A DNA stretch of 64,000 bases, from contig NC_054886.1 of NCBI RefSeq assembly GCF_018320785.1, forward strand, positions 3,967,207-4,031,206. Reading direction: 5' to 3'. Positions 12,719 to 22,320 of the stretch are shown here, in pieces. Source of the stretch: Cheilinus undulatus. Lineage: Eukaryota > Chordata > Actinopteri > Labriformes > Labridae. Position 1 is the stretch's first letter. Every line of letters begins with the position of its first letter. The translations under genes were made by a program, and so were the position numbers. The notes under the pieces were generated by a model. The model had not been told where the DNA came from and did no database searches. It saw only the letters and a list, made by a program, of their open reading frames with translations.

Positions 12719-12867
12719 CTTTCTTTTCTTTTTCCAAAGTGTATAGTGTTTTAATCACTATTTTTGAATGGATAAACAAAATCATCATTTAAAACCTGCG
12801 TTTTGTATGTGAAATGTGTCATCTAGTATATAAGCAGGGTGCATATTTATGAGAAACAATATGTGGA

Positions 12868-13198
12868 AAAAGGTGCAGTGTGTAAAAGTTGGAATATTAG
12901 CGACATCTTACAGTCAAATCCTAGACTGGGATGCTCACTTTCAGGTGAAACAGTGCAACCATTTGGATTTTTTTAAATGTGTATCTGTATATTGGACCCT
13001 TCTGTGGTACACGCCAGATGTAAAAATCCAAGATGGTGGAATCGCAATGTATGAACATTAGGCTAATTTTACTCAATGAAAATAAAACACTTAAATATAA
13101 TAGAGAGATTAAACTCTAATTTTGATCGGCCCTCTTATAAATATAGTTTGCTTCACTAAATGCTACCTAGTGAAATTTTGCACACAACACCTTTAAGT
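12868..13198. mobile_element. Short MITE
   Basis: The ends AAGGTGCAGTGTGTAAAA and TTTTGCACACAACACCTTTAA are imperfect inverted copies. The stretch between has no reading frame of note. It is a familiar type of short fish inverted-repeat element. Confidence 0.5.
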
Positions 13199-13269
13199 TC
13201 AATATTTATCATTTAAAATGATCAAAGCTTATGCAACGTTACGTTTTGATTATCAGAGATGAGCGCCCC

Positions 13270-13520
13270 TCTTCTTATACAACCAAGAGAATTAATTTAT
13301 TTTGACAAGCTTAAAGACTTTTTAATGTCTCTTGGACCTCGTCTCTCTCAAACACACAAAGACAGAGCTGTTTTTAGGTAAACTGGAGGAGTTCCTGCTC
13401 TGGTCAAGCTTGCACAGCTCAGGTGGTTTTGTTGCCCTCCTCTCTCTCCTCTCTGACAGGATGTCTCTGTGGTTTTGTTTGTGATGCTTCTTGTTGTTTT
13501 AACTGCTTTGACTTTTCACA
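13270..13520 (+). repeat. Segment duplicated at 35880-36120
   Basis: The core of this stretch (about 13385-13500) closely matches 35995-36115: 'gctctggtcaag', the pyrimidine tract ending CTCTCTGACAG, and the following GATGTCT..GTGGTTTTGTTT. After the CTGACAG acceptor-like site both copies encode a hydrophobic run (DVSVVLFVMLLVVLTALTF here). This copy sits 80-200 bp before the NITR linker exon of fragment B, where a membrane exon is expected. It may be a decayed or unusual membrane exon, but the frame phase does not match the other genes. Confidence 0.4.
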
Positions 13521-13765
13521 CATTTTCACCTTCAGCTGTCTCTGTGATATAAGATCAATGTTGATGATACAGTTTGTTGCTGTTTTTCCACCATCAGGCA
13601 TTCAAGCAAGAATTTCAAGTAACTCTACTGTAGCAGAGGTGAGTAGAGCACACCGGTATCACTCAGGACATTTGTGTCCACAAGGGTGAATTTATCACCT
13701 TTATTTTGAAGTCATTTTGTCTGGTTGCTGCAATGGAAGGAGATTTTATAGCAAGGCTATTTTCT

Positions 13766-14195
13766 TAAAGGTCACGTAAAGGTCAGCCTTAAAAATAAGT
13801 TTATATTGGTCTCAGAGGTCCCCAAATCATGCCTGTGAAGTTTGGATTTTACAGGGCTGAAACCCCTCTCTTCTGACGAGCTGTTTCTGTGTCTGTAGCT
13901 TTAAATGTTACTAAGCTGTGTGACTCCCCCCCCTGACCCCGCCCCTATCAGGAATAGATGTGGCCCTCGAGAGGAGGGCAGAACTGTCTTCCAAGCGGGG
14001 TAGGCCAAACTGAACCCGGGGGCGGGGACATCATGAGGGGAAAATCTGAGAACAGCTTGTTTCAGCACACATTTTCTGAAAGGTGGAGGGAGGGGGGATT
14101 TTTCTGGTATTTGAGGAGTCTGTAGACAAGCTAGGGGCACGTATTTTTATTAGAAAACCTTGAAATAGTGATTTTTGCATAATATGTGACCTTTA
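13766..14195. mobile_element. MITE family X, copy 2
   Basis: It starts TAAAGGTCACGTAAAGG and ends TTTTGCATAATATGTGACCTTTAA, which are partly complementary ends. The middle shares the 'ttggtctcagaggtccccaaa' and 'catcatgaggggaaaatctgag' segments with 20741-21252. It sits in the intron of NITR fragment B. Confidence 0.65.
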
Positions 14196-14241
14196 ATAGT
14201 TTTGTAAATTCCATTTTCCATCTATAGTTTACTGTGTACAA

Positions 14242-14878
14242 CAGGGCTATTCAACTACAAATTCAACTGGCTCAAATTTCAAAACGGGATGGACATGTTC
14301 AGTGCCAAGTAAGCAGCTGGTAATGTCAAATTTTGAACCAATACTGATACAATTACAATTTGATAGATAAATATGCACTTTTTATTCATAGTCTCCCTTT
14401 TAAATTTGGCAACATGACAAAAGCACATCAAAAAATGCATAAAAACACAACAGCAGAGCTGAATTTGAACATAACCTGAGGTAGTAGAAATGTTTTTTTC
14501 ACTTGAATAAAAATAGAATAAATAGAATAAAAAAATAAAATGAAATGCTGCAAATAATAATTTTGGTCACATCTTACCCAGGCATATCTTTGAGTGCATA
14601 AAAATTAAATTTGCACAGTTGTAGCTACAGTTGAAAGGGACATGTTTTCGGTATCTTGGGGCTATTTCTCTCAGCACTTCAAAACAATGCAGTGCATTGT
14701 AGGTAAGCTGTTGCTAGGCTATGCAGAGTGTTGCATTCAAGGTCTGAAATACTGTGGGAATTTATGAAAACTCGTAAACAGGTTGCCATCTGCATCTCTG
14801 GCATGACCACAGACTGGGCCACTTGGGTGTTGGTTCTGGGCCGCATGTGGCCCCCGGGCCACTAATTGAATAGGCCTG
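14242..14878. mobile_element. hAT-like non-autonomous element
   Basis: Inverted ends CAGGGCTATTCAA and TTGAATAGGCCTG are flanked by similar 8-bp sequences (gtgtacaa at 14234-14241, atatacaa at 14879-14886). The 'gggccgcatgtggcccccgggcc' type right end is common in fish hAT MITEs. No transposase is present. It lies in the intron of fragment B. Confidence 0.65.
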
Positions 14879-16689
14879 ATATACAAATTTTGCCCCCTAA
14901 TAAGCCATCCAGGACAACAAAAAGATATTTTTCCTAATGTTTGGGGATCGATTATTTCATTAACATCAATCATGATCAAAACTACCAAATATTTAAATCT
15001 TTTACATACTGCTAAGACTACAAGAAGTCACTGTGTTTTATAAATAATTACAAAAAAAGAAGTTAGCTAAAAAAAGGCAGGTGGCTGGGGTATTTTTGGC
15101 TGATCGCTGAGGTCAGCCCTACACATGGGTCTGTATGTGACTGATGCTACTTTCAGAGCCGTACATACAGAGCTGGGCTAAGGGTGGGTTGTGGTTGTAC
15201 TGAAAGCTGTCGGTCATGGCTGCCTCCAGTGTGGTGATTAGCTCAGATATAGCTTTAGCAGTGCGCCGTTTTACAAGAACTGGGCCACGTTTCTGTATGA
15301 AATAAAGAATAAAAACAACTATAAAAGTTTTTCATGTTGAGAAAGAGGTTTTCACTCTTCTGCTGTCCTGCTTCAGCATGAGTATGTGATAGTTACGGGG
15401 AAAGGGTGACTTCTTGTGTGAATGCTTGTAAACAATGGCTGCTAGTAGAGCAATTAGCTCGGACTTAGCCACAGCAGTACTTTGGTCAGAAGTGAACAGC
15501 ATTTGTTTGTACCCACGGGCTGCTGCAGCTATAGCTGCAGGAAAGCAGCAGTTTTACCGGGACTGGACCACATTTCTTTTTAAAACAACTTCTCATAAAA
15601 TATCATTTTGTTTTGTTTTGTTTTATACTTATATTCTACTGAATCAAAAATGCTGGTATTTTTAAGCACTGCCAGGTGAATTTGTGCAACCTACCTGCTA
15701 CTTGGGTACAAAAATAAAAGTAACAATGATATAGTGATAATAAAAACATAAGTTGAACTGAACAGACCTTTGATTTTCACAAGTCTGACACCTGTAATGC
15801 TGGAAAATACCACGGAAGCATTTGTGTGTCATTGAATAGACTTTAACTACTATAAGCCTTGATTATTAGATCATGTCTCATTACCTTATATTATAGTTAA
15901 ATAAAGTGGCTGGTAAAAAACTGAGTGAGTGGCTGGTAGATTTTTTTAATCCATTTTTAGAAGGCAGAAAGTGAATTTTATTGACTTATTTGTCACTAAA
16001 CCTCAAATTCTGATATTTGATTCTGTTTTATTTCATTTCCAGAATTTCCAAGATGAAGATGACTACAATTATGAAAATGTGGTTAAGCCCGGGGTCAACA
16101 GGTCACCGAGACGAAGAGACGAGACGTGGGGTGAATGTGTTTACTACACTGTCAGACAGTGAAAGCTGACATACTGATTACTGATCTCTGTGTTGATGGA
16201 CTGTACTTCCTGTTTGGGCTTTTAAAGTTGAATCTGTAGCTTTTTTCAAAATTCAGCTGAGTGAAAAGTTGACTGCTTTTAACCATTTTTCATTTTTATA
16301 GAGTCATATATTTTTAATGACTTGGTAGAGATGCTTGAAGTGTAGTAGGGGAGACTGGGGGCAGTTGTAACACACTCAGTTCCTTCAATTAAAAACAAGC
16401 TAGAGTGATTAAAAAAATTCTGCACATGCTTAGAAGGATTTTCTATCTGCCTGCTGAAAAAAAGCGAGAATACTTTGAATTCAAAGTGATGAAAAATGTG
16501 TTTGAAGTGTGCTGCAGATAATTTGCTCCTTGTCTAATAAAATACTTCTGATAAATGTTCTCTGTCATGACTGCAAGTGTCCAGGTAAGTCCACTGACCA
16601 CACCTCTAAATGCTGCATTTTAAACCAGCTTTGTACCTCCTGATGTCAAGTGGCCGAAGTTATTCCATGATTGAAATCAGATGGCCTGG

Positions 16690-17400
16690 GAACATTTATT
16701 AGCATATTAGCTTGTACATGTTAACCCTGGGTGGTGTCATCAGGAGACACGGCATCTCTTTTCACAGCTATGCTGATGACACTCAGCTCTATGTGGCCAT
16801 GTCTCCTGATGACACCAGAGAAATAGATTCACTTTTAAACTGTATTTTAAGTATAAAAGCCTGGATGTCAGAGATGTTTTTGCAGCTAAACCAGGACAAA
16901 ACAGAAGTTTTAATCATTGGATCTAAGGCTCAGAGAGAGAAACTCAACCCCAAACTTCACAAAATAGGACTAAACCCATGTTAATGGGGTGATCTTTGAT
17001 TGGCATTTCAATTAAAGAAACATTGCCAAAATCAGACCATTTCTCTCTCTGAGCCAAACTGAGAGACTAATGTGTGCTTCTATCACCAACAGGCTAAACA
17101 ACTGTAACACTCTCCTCTCTGGTCTACCAAAGAATACCATAAACCAGCTCCAGCTCATTCATTTTAGGCTAATTTTAAGGTTTCTTATTTTGTAAATTCT
17201 TCCCTTTATTACTTTGTCTTTTATTTCTGTCTCTTTTCTTATTATTCATCTTTTCAATTATTTATTGAACTACCTTTGCGTGCTTTAGTCTCTAAACCTT
17301 TTTACCTTTTTGCCAGTCACTTTTGTAAAATCCTGGAAAGCACTTTGAACTGCAATTGAATTTGTTTGAAAGGTGCTATATAAATAAAGTTTGATTGATC
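16690..17400 (+). mobile_element. L2/Maui-type LINE, 3' fragment
   Basis: The plus-strand frame 16712-16984 contains HSYADDTQLYV, the reverse-transcriptase YADD catalytic box with the flanks typical of fish L2/Maui elements. The frame then breaks and LINE-like coding continues in other frames (SLSQTERLMCASITNRLNNCN-type wording). The end 'ggtgctatataaataaagtttgattgat' is the standard L2 3' end. It is 5'-truncated and dead. Confidence 0.75.
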
Positions 17401-18702
17401 CAATTTCCTTTGTATCCCGTTTATCAAAAATTTGGAAAACTTAGTGTTTGAAATTCTTAAAAAATTAAACATTATTCACTGTGATCATCAGAGTTATTCA
17501 ACTTATTTGCTGCTTTTAGACCTTTCTGAAAGAAAAATGAGTTTCACATAAAGATAAACAAGGCTAGGTGAAACCCGTGCAAGGCTGGCCGTAACTATCT
17601 GGGATGACCGTGTTCTGACGGAGTGTTTTTCTTTAATCCATTAATTCATAGAATAGCAAAAATTGTAAATAATGCTTGATATAAAACTTTTTTAATATGT
17701 TGAATGCTGTAAGTTACTTTGTAACATTAAACATAAAACACAGTGTAAGTCTGTGATTTCCATTAAAATTCAAATAATAATAAAATAAATAACAGCTTTG
17801 TCAAAATGTTTCCCACATAGATCAAACTCTAAATGGAGCATGGGGACGATAAACAATCAAACTCAAACTACTGATCTGATACCAGAGCCTACGGTCCGAT
17901 AAACAAAGATCTCGTAGAGGTGAGGCCTTTACGAGCTCAAACAATGGCAGAAGAGCGGTTATGTCTTTTGAATGCACAGTCTTCACATTGTAAAACTGTT
18001 GTAGTTGACCCCTCTGGTATAAATTTGTAATGAGGCTGTTTATTTTACTTTACCAGGTTAGAACTAGAAGTCTCACCCTGGAGCAGCTGCAGAGATGACT
18101 GAAAGATCTTCATCACCATCCAGGGGTTCACAGTCATCATCATACGTGTTTGTTTTTAATACACTTACTATTGCTCTGTGGACATTTACATATGTTTCAC
18201 TTTTTAGGTTCCAGGTTGTCATGTTTAATTCTATTTTTTGTACTGTATACATTTATTTTTTCAGTTTAAAATTTGATTCTGCTTATTACCTTAGTTTTAC
18301 TTTGAGCGATTTCCACACTTGCTATGCTTTTACTTTGTTCTCTTAGACTTGTAAACTACTTGTAGATGTGCAGTTAAAACGTTTTTACTTTAGAGTAAAA
18401 TTATATCATTAATGTGCCATGTATATGTTTCAAGCCACTCTTCAAATAAATCGTCCTAGCTTATGTAAGAAATCACTGTCACTTTGTTTAATACATCACC
18501 AAGTACTATACTGCATTTAAGATGAGAAAATATGGTCCAAAAGTATTTTATTAGATAAAATAAATAGTATTTTTGTGCACAAGATCTGGTTCTCAGCTAG
18601 CTGTCTAAGACTGTTGAAATAAACAATGAATGCTTGTCCTATGAGATCTTCAGTGCAGCAGACTGGGACGTGGTCTGGAGGTAGGAGTGCATCTTCAGGA
18701 GT
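17400..18702. other. Intergenic, no gene seen
   Basis: AT-rich DNA without recognisable exons. The open frame at 18095-18346 has no splice context or recognisable motif and is AT-driven. Confidence 0.5.
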
Positions 18703-19791
18703 TTAATCTTCATCCATGGTTTCATACAGTTTCACAGCTGGAAGTGCATCCCACCATTGCTCCTTCTGAAGATCACCATCTGTCCTGATTAAACAAAAAT
18801 GAAAGTACAAAAGAAATCAGAGTACACTGATCCACAGTCCAACGCCTGTAAATTCAACAGTGTGGCTGTAGATTATCTGTGCTGTATTTCAATGGCCTTC
18901 CTGTTGTATTGAGCACTCCGACATATTTTTAACATAGATGAAGCTGCACTCTTATTATCTATTCAGGGTCACAGATGTTTTCTGATCACTTCCTGGGAGT
19001 AATAATGTTGGAATAAACTTAATGGATCTGTAACCTCCAGTGAACACATGCTATGAAGACAACAGTTTAATCGTTTATGCAAATTCAAATCTATTGTCTG
19101 TAAACCAATATCTAGTACAATGCCATACATTTGCTGTCATTTATTCTATTGCACAAAATCATGATACTTAAAACTGAAAAAAAAAGGGAAATAACTAAAA
19201 CTGGCTCCTCTTTCTGGTAAGTGTTGTTTCCACATAATGACTTTAAAACCACGTCTGTGCTGAGCAAGCTACAGAGGTTAGTACAGGAGAATGTTACCTT
19301 CTCTGATTAGCTGGTAAAATGACTTAGAAACTAAAATATGATATGAGTAAATCATCCTACCAGCAATCAATAAAAAACAATTAGAAAATGTTAACTAGTA
19401 GCTGTAAACTCTACTAGAAGCCTCTCCGGGCAGCCCCCCGGACAATGTCGCCCCTTTGCTTGGTGTAATGTGTACACAATACGTCCCGGTTTTCAGGAGG
19501 AAGCGTTCCTGGGCTCTGGAACAACACTTCATAAGGGGTGTAATGTATGTCCAGATAGTCCTGAATTTCCCCAGTAAATCCCCCTAACTCAGGGTAATGA
19601 GCCCTCAAAAGCAGTGACATTACCCCAGTCAACAAGGCTACGCTACGCTGCGGGCTAGTAGGCCTCAATAAAGCTAAATCATACAGCAGGTGATATTTAT
19701 AAGAATAGTTATATTTCTCATTGCGAAACAACACAGAGTATAAAGAAAAAGGCCAGTTACCTGTCCAGGAGAGAAGCAGTCAGCTCTGCAT
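18703..19791 (-). CDS. Candidate 3' end of an unrecognised gene (two exons)
   Basis: Two minus-strand exons fit splice rules. Exon 19761-19791 (31 bp) has acceptor AATTTCAG and donor CAG|GTAACT. Exon 18703-18784 has acceptor TTTAATCAG and stop TAA. The phases agree: the first starts in phase 1 and ends in phase 2, the second starts in phase 2. Joined, they read DAELTASLLDRTDGDLQKEQ followed by WWDALPAVKLYETMDED and the stop. The acidic C terminus with LYETM looks like a cytoplasmic tail, but I do not recognise the protein and found no upstream exons. Alternative: the long open frame 19414-19760 between them is itself an exon (separate entry); both cannot be constitutive in one transcript. Confidence 0.3.
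19414..19760 (-). CDS. Unrecognised open exon-like frame
   Basis: A minus-strand frame is open from the acceptor-like CTCCTGGACAG (at 19761) to a TAG at 19414-19416, about 115 codons. The composition looks protein-like and unlike its AT-rich surroundings (residues such as LLTGVMSLLLRAHYPELGGF and HYTPYEVLFQSPG). There is no ATG near the start, so it would have to be an internal-to-terminal exon. I do not recognise the family. The same GT at its 5' edge is also a perfect donor for the 31-bp exon upstream, so it could be a retained intron. It could also be an old insertion of foreign origin, with no evidence either way. Confidence 0.35.
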
Positions 19792-20340
19792 CTGAAATTG
19801 AACTTTTCAGCTCCCAGACTCCTCAGACGGCATGCTGCACCGATATTTACTCTCGTTTTATTTCCTGCTCAGTCCTCTTCTCTCCAAGCGTTTGCAGTGT
19901 GTTAGTCGTGTTGTTACTGGGATGCTGAGAGCTGTGTTCACAAAAGAAAGAAACTACAATATTGTCTCTCTTCCTTGCTACTGTTAGCCAGATTTAGCAG
20001 TGTTTGGGCCCCCAGCGAACACATGCATGGGGCCCTACACATCCCTTGTTTCCCCTTCATTTAAATTTGTACTAATTCCTACTCCCTTTTACATCTTAAA
20101 GTCCAACTTGTAATACTGTGTAAAACCAACTTAAATTGACTTTATAGCAATGTTTTTTAAACAGAAAATATCAAGGTACATTTCAAAATGTATATTTGGA
20201 GACTCTTGATGGGCATCAGGTAACTAAATGACATCAGAGCAATGTGATACTAAATTTTGCATATCTATGTTTAGAAAATACCAAATGTAAATAAAAACAA
20301 TGTAAAGTACTACATAAAATAATATAAACCAAATATTTAA

Positions 20341-20388
<48 letters not shown>
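20341..20388. repeat. (AT)n microsatellite
   Basis: Pure AT dinucleotide run of over 40 bp. Confidence 0.9.
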
Positions 20389-20391
<3 letters not shown>

Positions 20392-20740
20392 ATGAAATTC
20401 TTAAAAAAAAAAAAAAAAGTTTATTTTCCTAAAATTGTACAAAAAATCATTTACTCAAATAAAAAATGTTTTTTGTTTTTTTTTGGTCTTTTTTTAATCT
20501 AGTTTTGTCCACAAAAAAGTACAAATGACCAAACACTATTTATTTTTTTCATTATATTTGAATGATGTTTTTTTTTTTAATAAAATAATTGATAAAATAA
20601 CAGTTACACCAAATGACTTTTTTATAGTTTTTCAATTTAATGTGTAAAACAAATAAATCATGGTTGGCACAAATATTTACATTCTTAAAGCTGTAATGCC
20701 ACTATAACATGACCAAGTTTGCTGCATATTTCCCACTTTT

Positions 20741-21252
20741 AAAGGTCACATATTTTACCCTTTTAAAACAATTTTATATTGGTCTCAGTGGTCCCCAAAA
20801 TACACTTGTGAAGTTTGTTGCTGAAAAACTCAGTATTGGAATTTTGCCTGTCTAAAAACCTCTCTGTTTCAGCCCTGCTCAGAACAAGCCGTTTCTGTGT
20901 CTGTGGCTTTAAACTTTAATGAGCTGTGTGACTCCGCCCCTCTCAGGAAATGGATGTGGCTTGAAGGATGTGGCTCTCCTCAGCTGGCAGCTGAGAGGAA
21001 GATCTCTAGAGGAGGAACTTTCCTATAAGCAAGGAGGGTCAACTGAACCTGAGGAGAGCTAACTCCTTATATGACATCATGAGGGGAAAATCTGAGATCG
21101 GCTTGTTTCAGCACACATTTTATGAGGTGAGAAAAAGAGGGAGGGAGGGAATGGATTTTTCTGGTAGTTAAGGGGATTGTGAACAGGCCAGGGGCACATA
21201 TTTTTGTAAGAAAAGCCAGAAAAATTGATTTTTGCATAATATGTCCCCTTTA
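20741..21252. mobile_element. MITE family X, copy 3 (most complete)
   Basis: The ends AAAGGTCACATATTTTACCC and GCATAATATGTCCCCTTTAA are partly inverted copies of each other. The interior carries the blocks shared with 3988-4250 and 13766-14195. At 512 bp it is the longest of the three and probably closest to the full element. Confidence 0.65.
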
Positions 21253-21299
21253 ATGAGTGTGTTCACTCCTTAAACTGTTCAACTGTCAGAAGGCAGGGT

Positions 21300-21945
21300 G
21301 GTGCAGGAGAATGTTTAAGTAAGGGTGATTTCACACTAGGGGCCTAATCCCAGATCCAAGTGCACTTGAGCCCAAAGTCTGGTTCATTTTGGTTAGTGTG
21401 AATGCAAAGGAATCGCGCTCGGGCCCATTTGTGGAGGTGGTCTCGGTCTGTTGTCACTCACTTTACAGATGAACACAAGTTGGAGTCAGTGAGATGAGAT
21501 GCAAAGGCATTTCATTTGTTTTTTAGTTGTTTGTTTTTTGATTGTTCGTTCTTTTCATTGTTCATTTATTCGTTGTTTGTTTTTGTTCATTTTTTCAGTC
21601 GTTTTCCATCAAATTTTTCGTTCATTTTTTCATCATTTTTTCGTAGGTTTTTTTTGTTTGTTTTTCATTCCTTTCTTTGTAGTTTGTTTTTTCTGTTTTT
21701 CGTTCGTTTTCTTGTTGTTTGTTTGTTTCAACGTTTGTTTTTTGTCATTTTGTAATTCGTTTTTTGTTTCATTGTTTTTTTATTCATAGTGTTTTTTCAT
21801 TTGTTTTTTCGTTCGTTTGTCGTCATATTTTTTGTTTGTTTTTCATCATTTTTTTGTTCGGTATTTTGTTCATTTTTTCCTAGTTTTTCGTTTTTTTTTT
21901 TTTTTTTTTGTTTATTTTTTGTTGTTGTTTTTTTCATTGCTAAGA
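21300..21945. repeat. Dispersed fish repeat running into T-rich low complexity
   Basis: About 21310-21480 has a dispersed-repeat look ('gtgatttcacactaggggcctaatcc'). It is followed by about 450 bp of degenerate TTTGTTTTTTCGTTCG units. The long Phe/Cys-rich open frames across it are composition artefacts. Confidence 0.5.
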
Positions 21946-22240
21946 GAAATGTTAACAGTTTTCTTCTGTTTTGTTACCAAGCTGCCTTAGGTGTCTTAAT
22001 CAGGGGTTTAACTGTATGAAATTTTTTTGTACAGTGGTGCCCCTGCATATACAGGAGTTTTCTTTTTATCCTGTGACTATCACTTGGTGCAAGGACTAAA
22101 AATGCAATTATATTCACTGGAAAATACAGCACTTTTAACGTTTCAGCATTTACTTTTGAAGAACATAACAACTCTGTCGACTGGAGTTAGGATGTGATCA
22201 TGTTTCCTTTATGTGGCACAGTCTCTTGTGTCACCTCTGT

Positions 22241-22250
22241 CTGGCCAATC
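22241..22250 (+). promoter_or_regulatory. CCAAT box of gene C
   Basis: CTGGCCAATC, with CCAAT at 22245-22249, lies 72-76 bp before the ATG at 22321. The same block 'ctggccaatca' stands at the same distance in gene D. Confidence 0.55.
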
Positions 22251-22320
22251 AGATCCTGTCTTGACTGTGGAGAGAGGAGATAGCTGTAAGACAAGTTTCA
22301 TTCAGCACGCGACTTTGAAC

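Larger units (their letters stand above)
13598..16162 (+). pseudogene. nitr: NITR fragment B: linker and tail exons only
   Basis: Two exons match the 3' end of the other receptors. The linker exon, 13598-13638 (41 bp, as in D and E, acceptor CATCAG, donor GTGAGT), reads GIQARISSNSTVAE. The last exon, 16043-16162 (120 bp, as in A, D and E), has the tail with YNYENV then CVYYTV and stop TGA. Both frames are open and the phases fit. A polyadenylation signal AATAAA follows near 16537, and the 3' flank resembles that of gene C. I find no leader, Ig or ordinary membrane exon between gene A's promoter and 13598, so this looks like the tail end of a receptor that lost its 5' half. The -2 residue of its first motif is Tyr rather than Leu. 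It could still serve as spare exons for trans-gene splicing, but nothing shows that. Confidence 0.7.

Noticed and set aside
21499-22019. Phe/Cys-rich open frames
   Set aside because: T-rich low-complexity sequence; all frames look alike.
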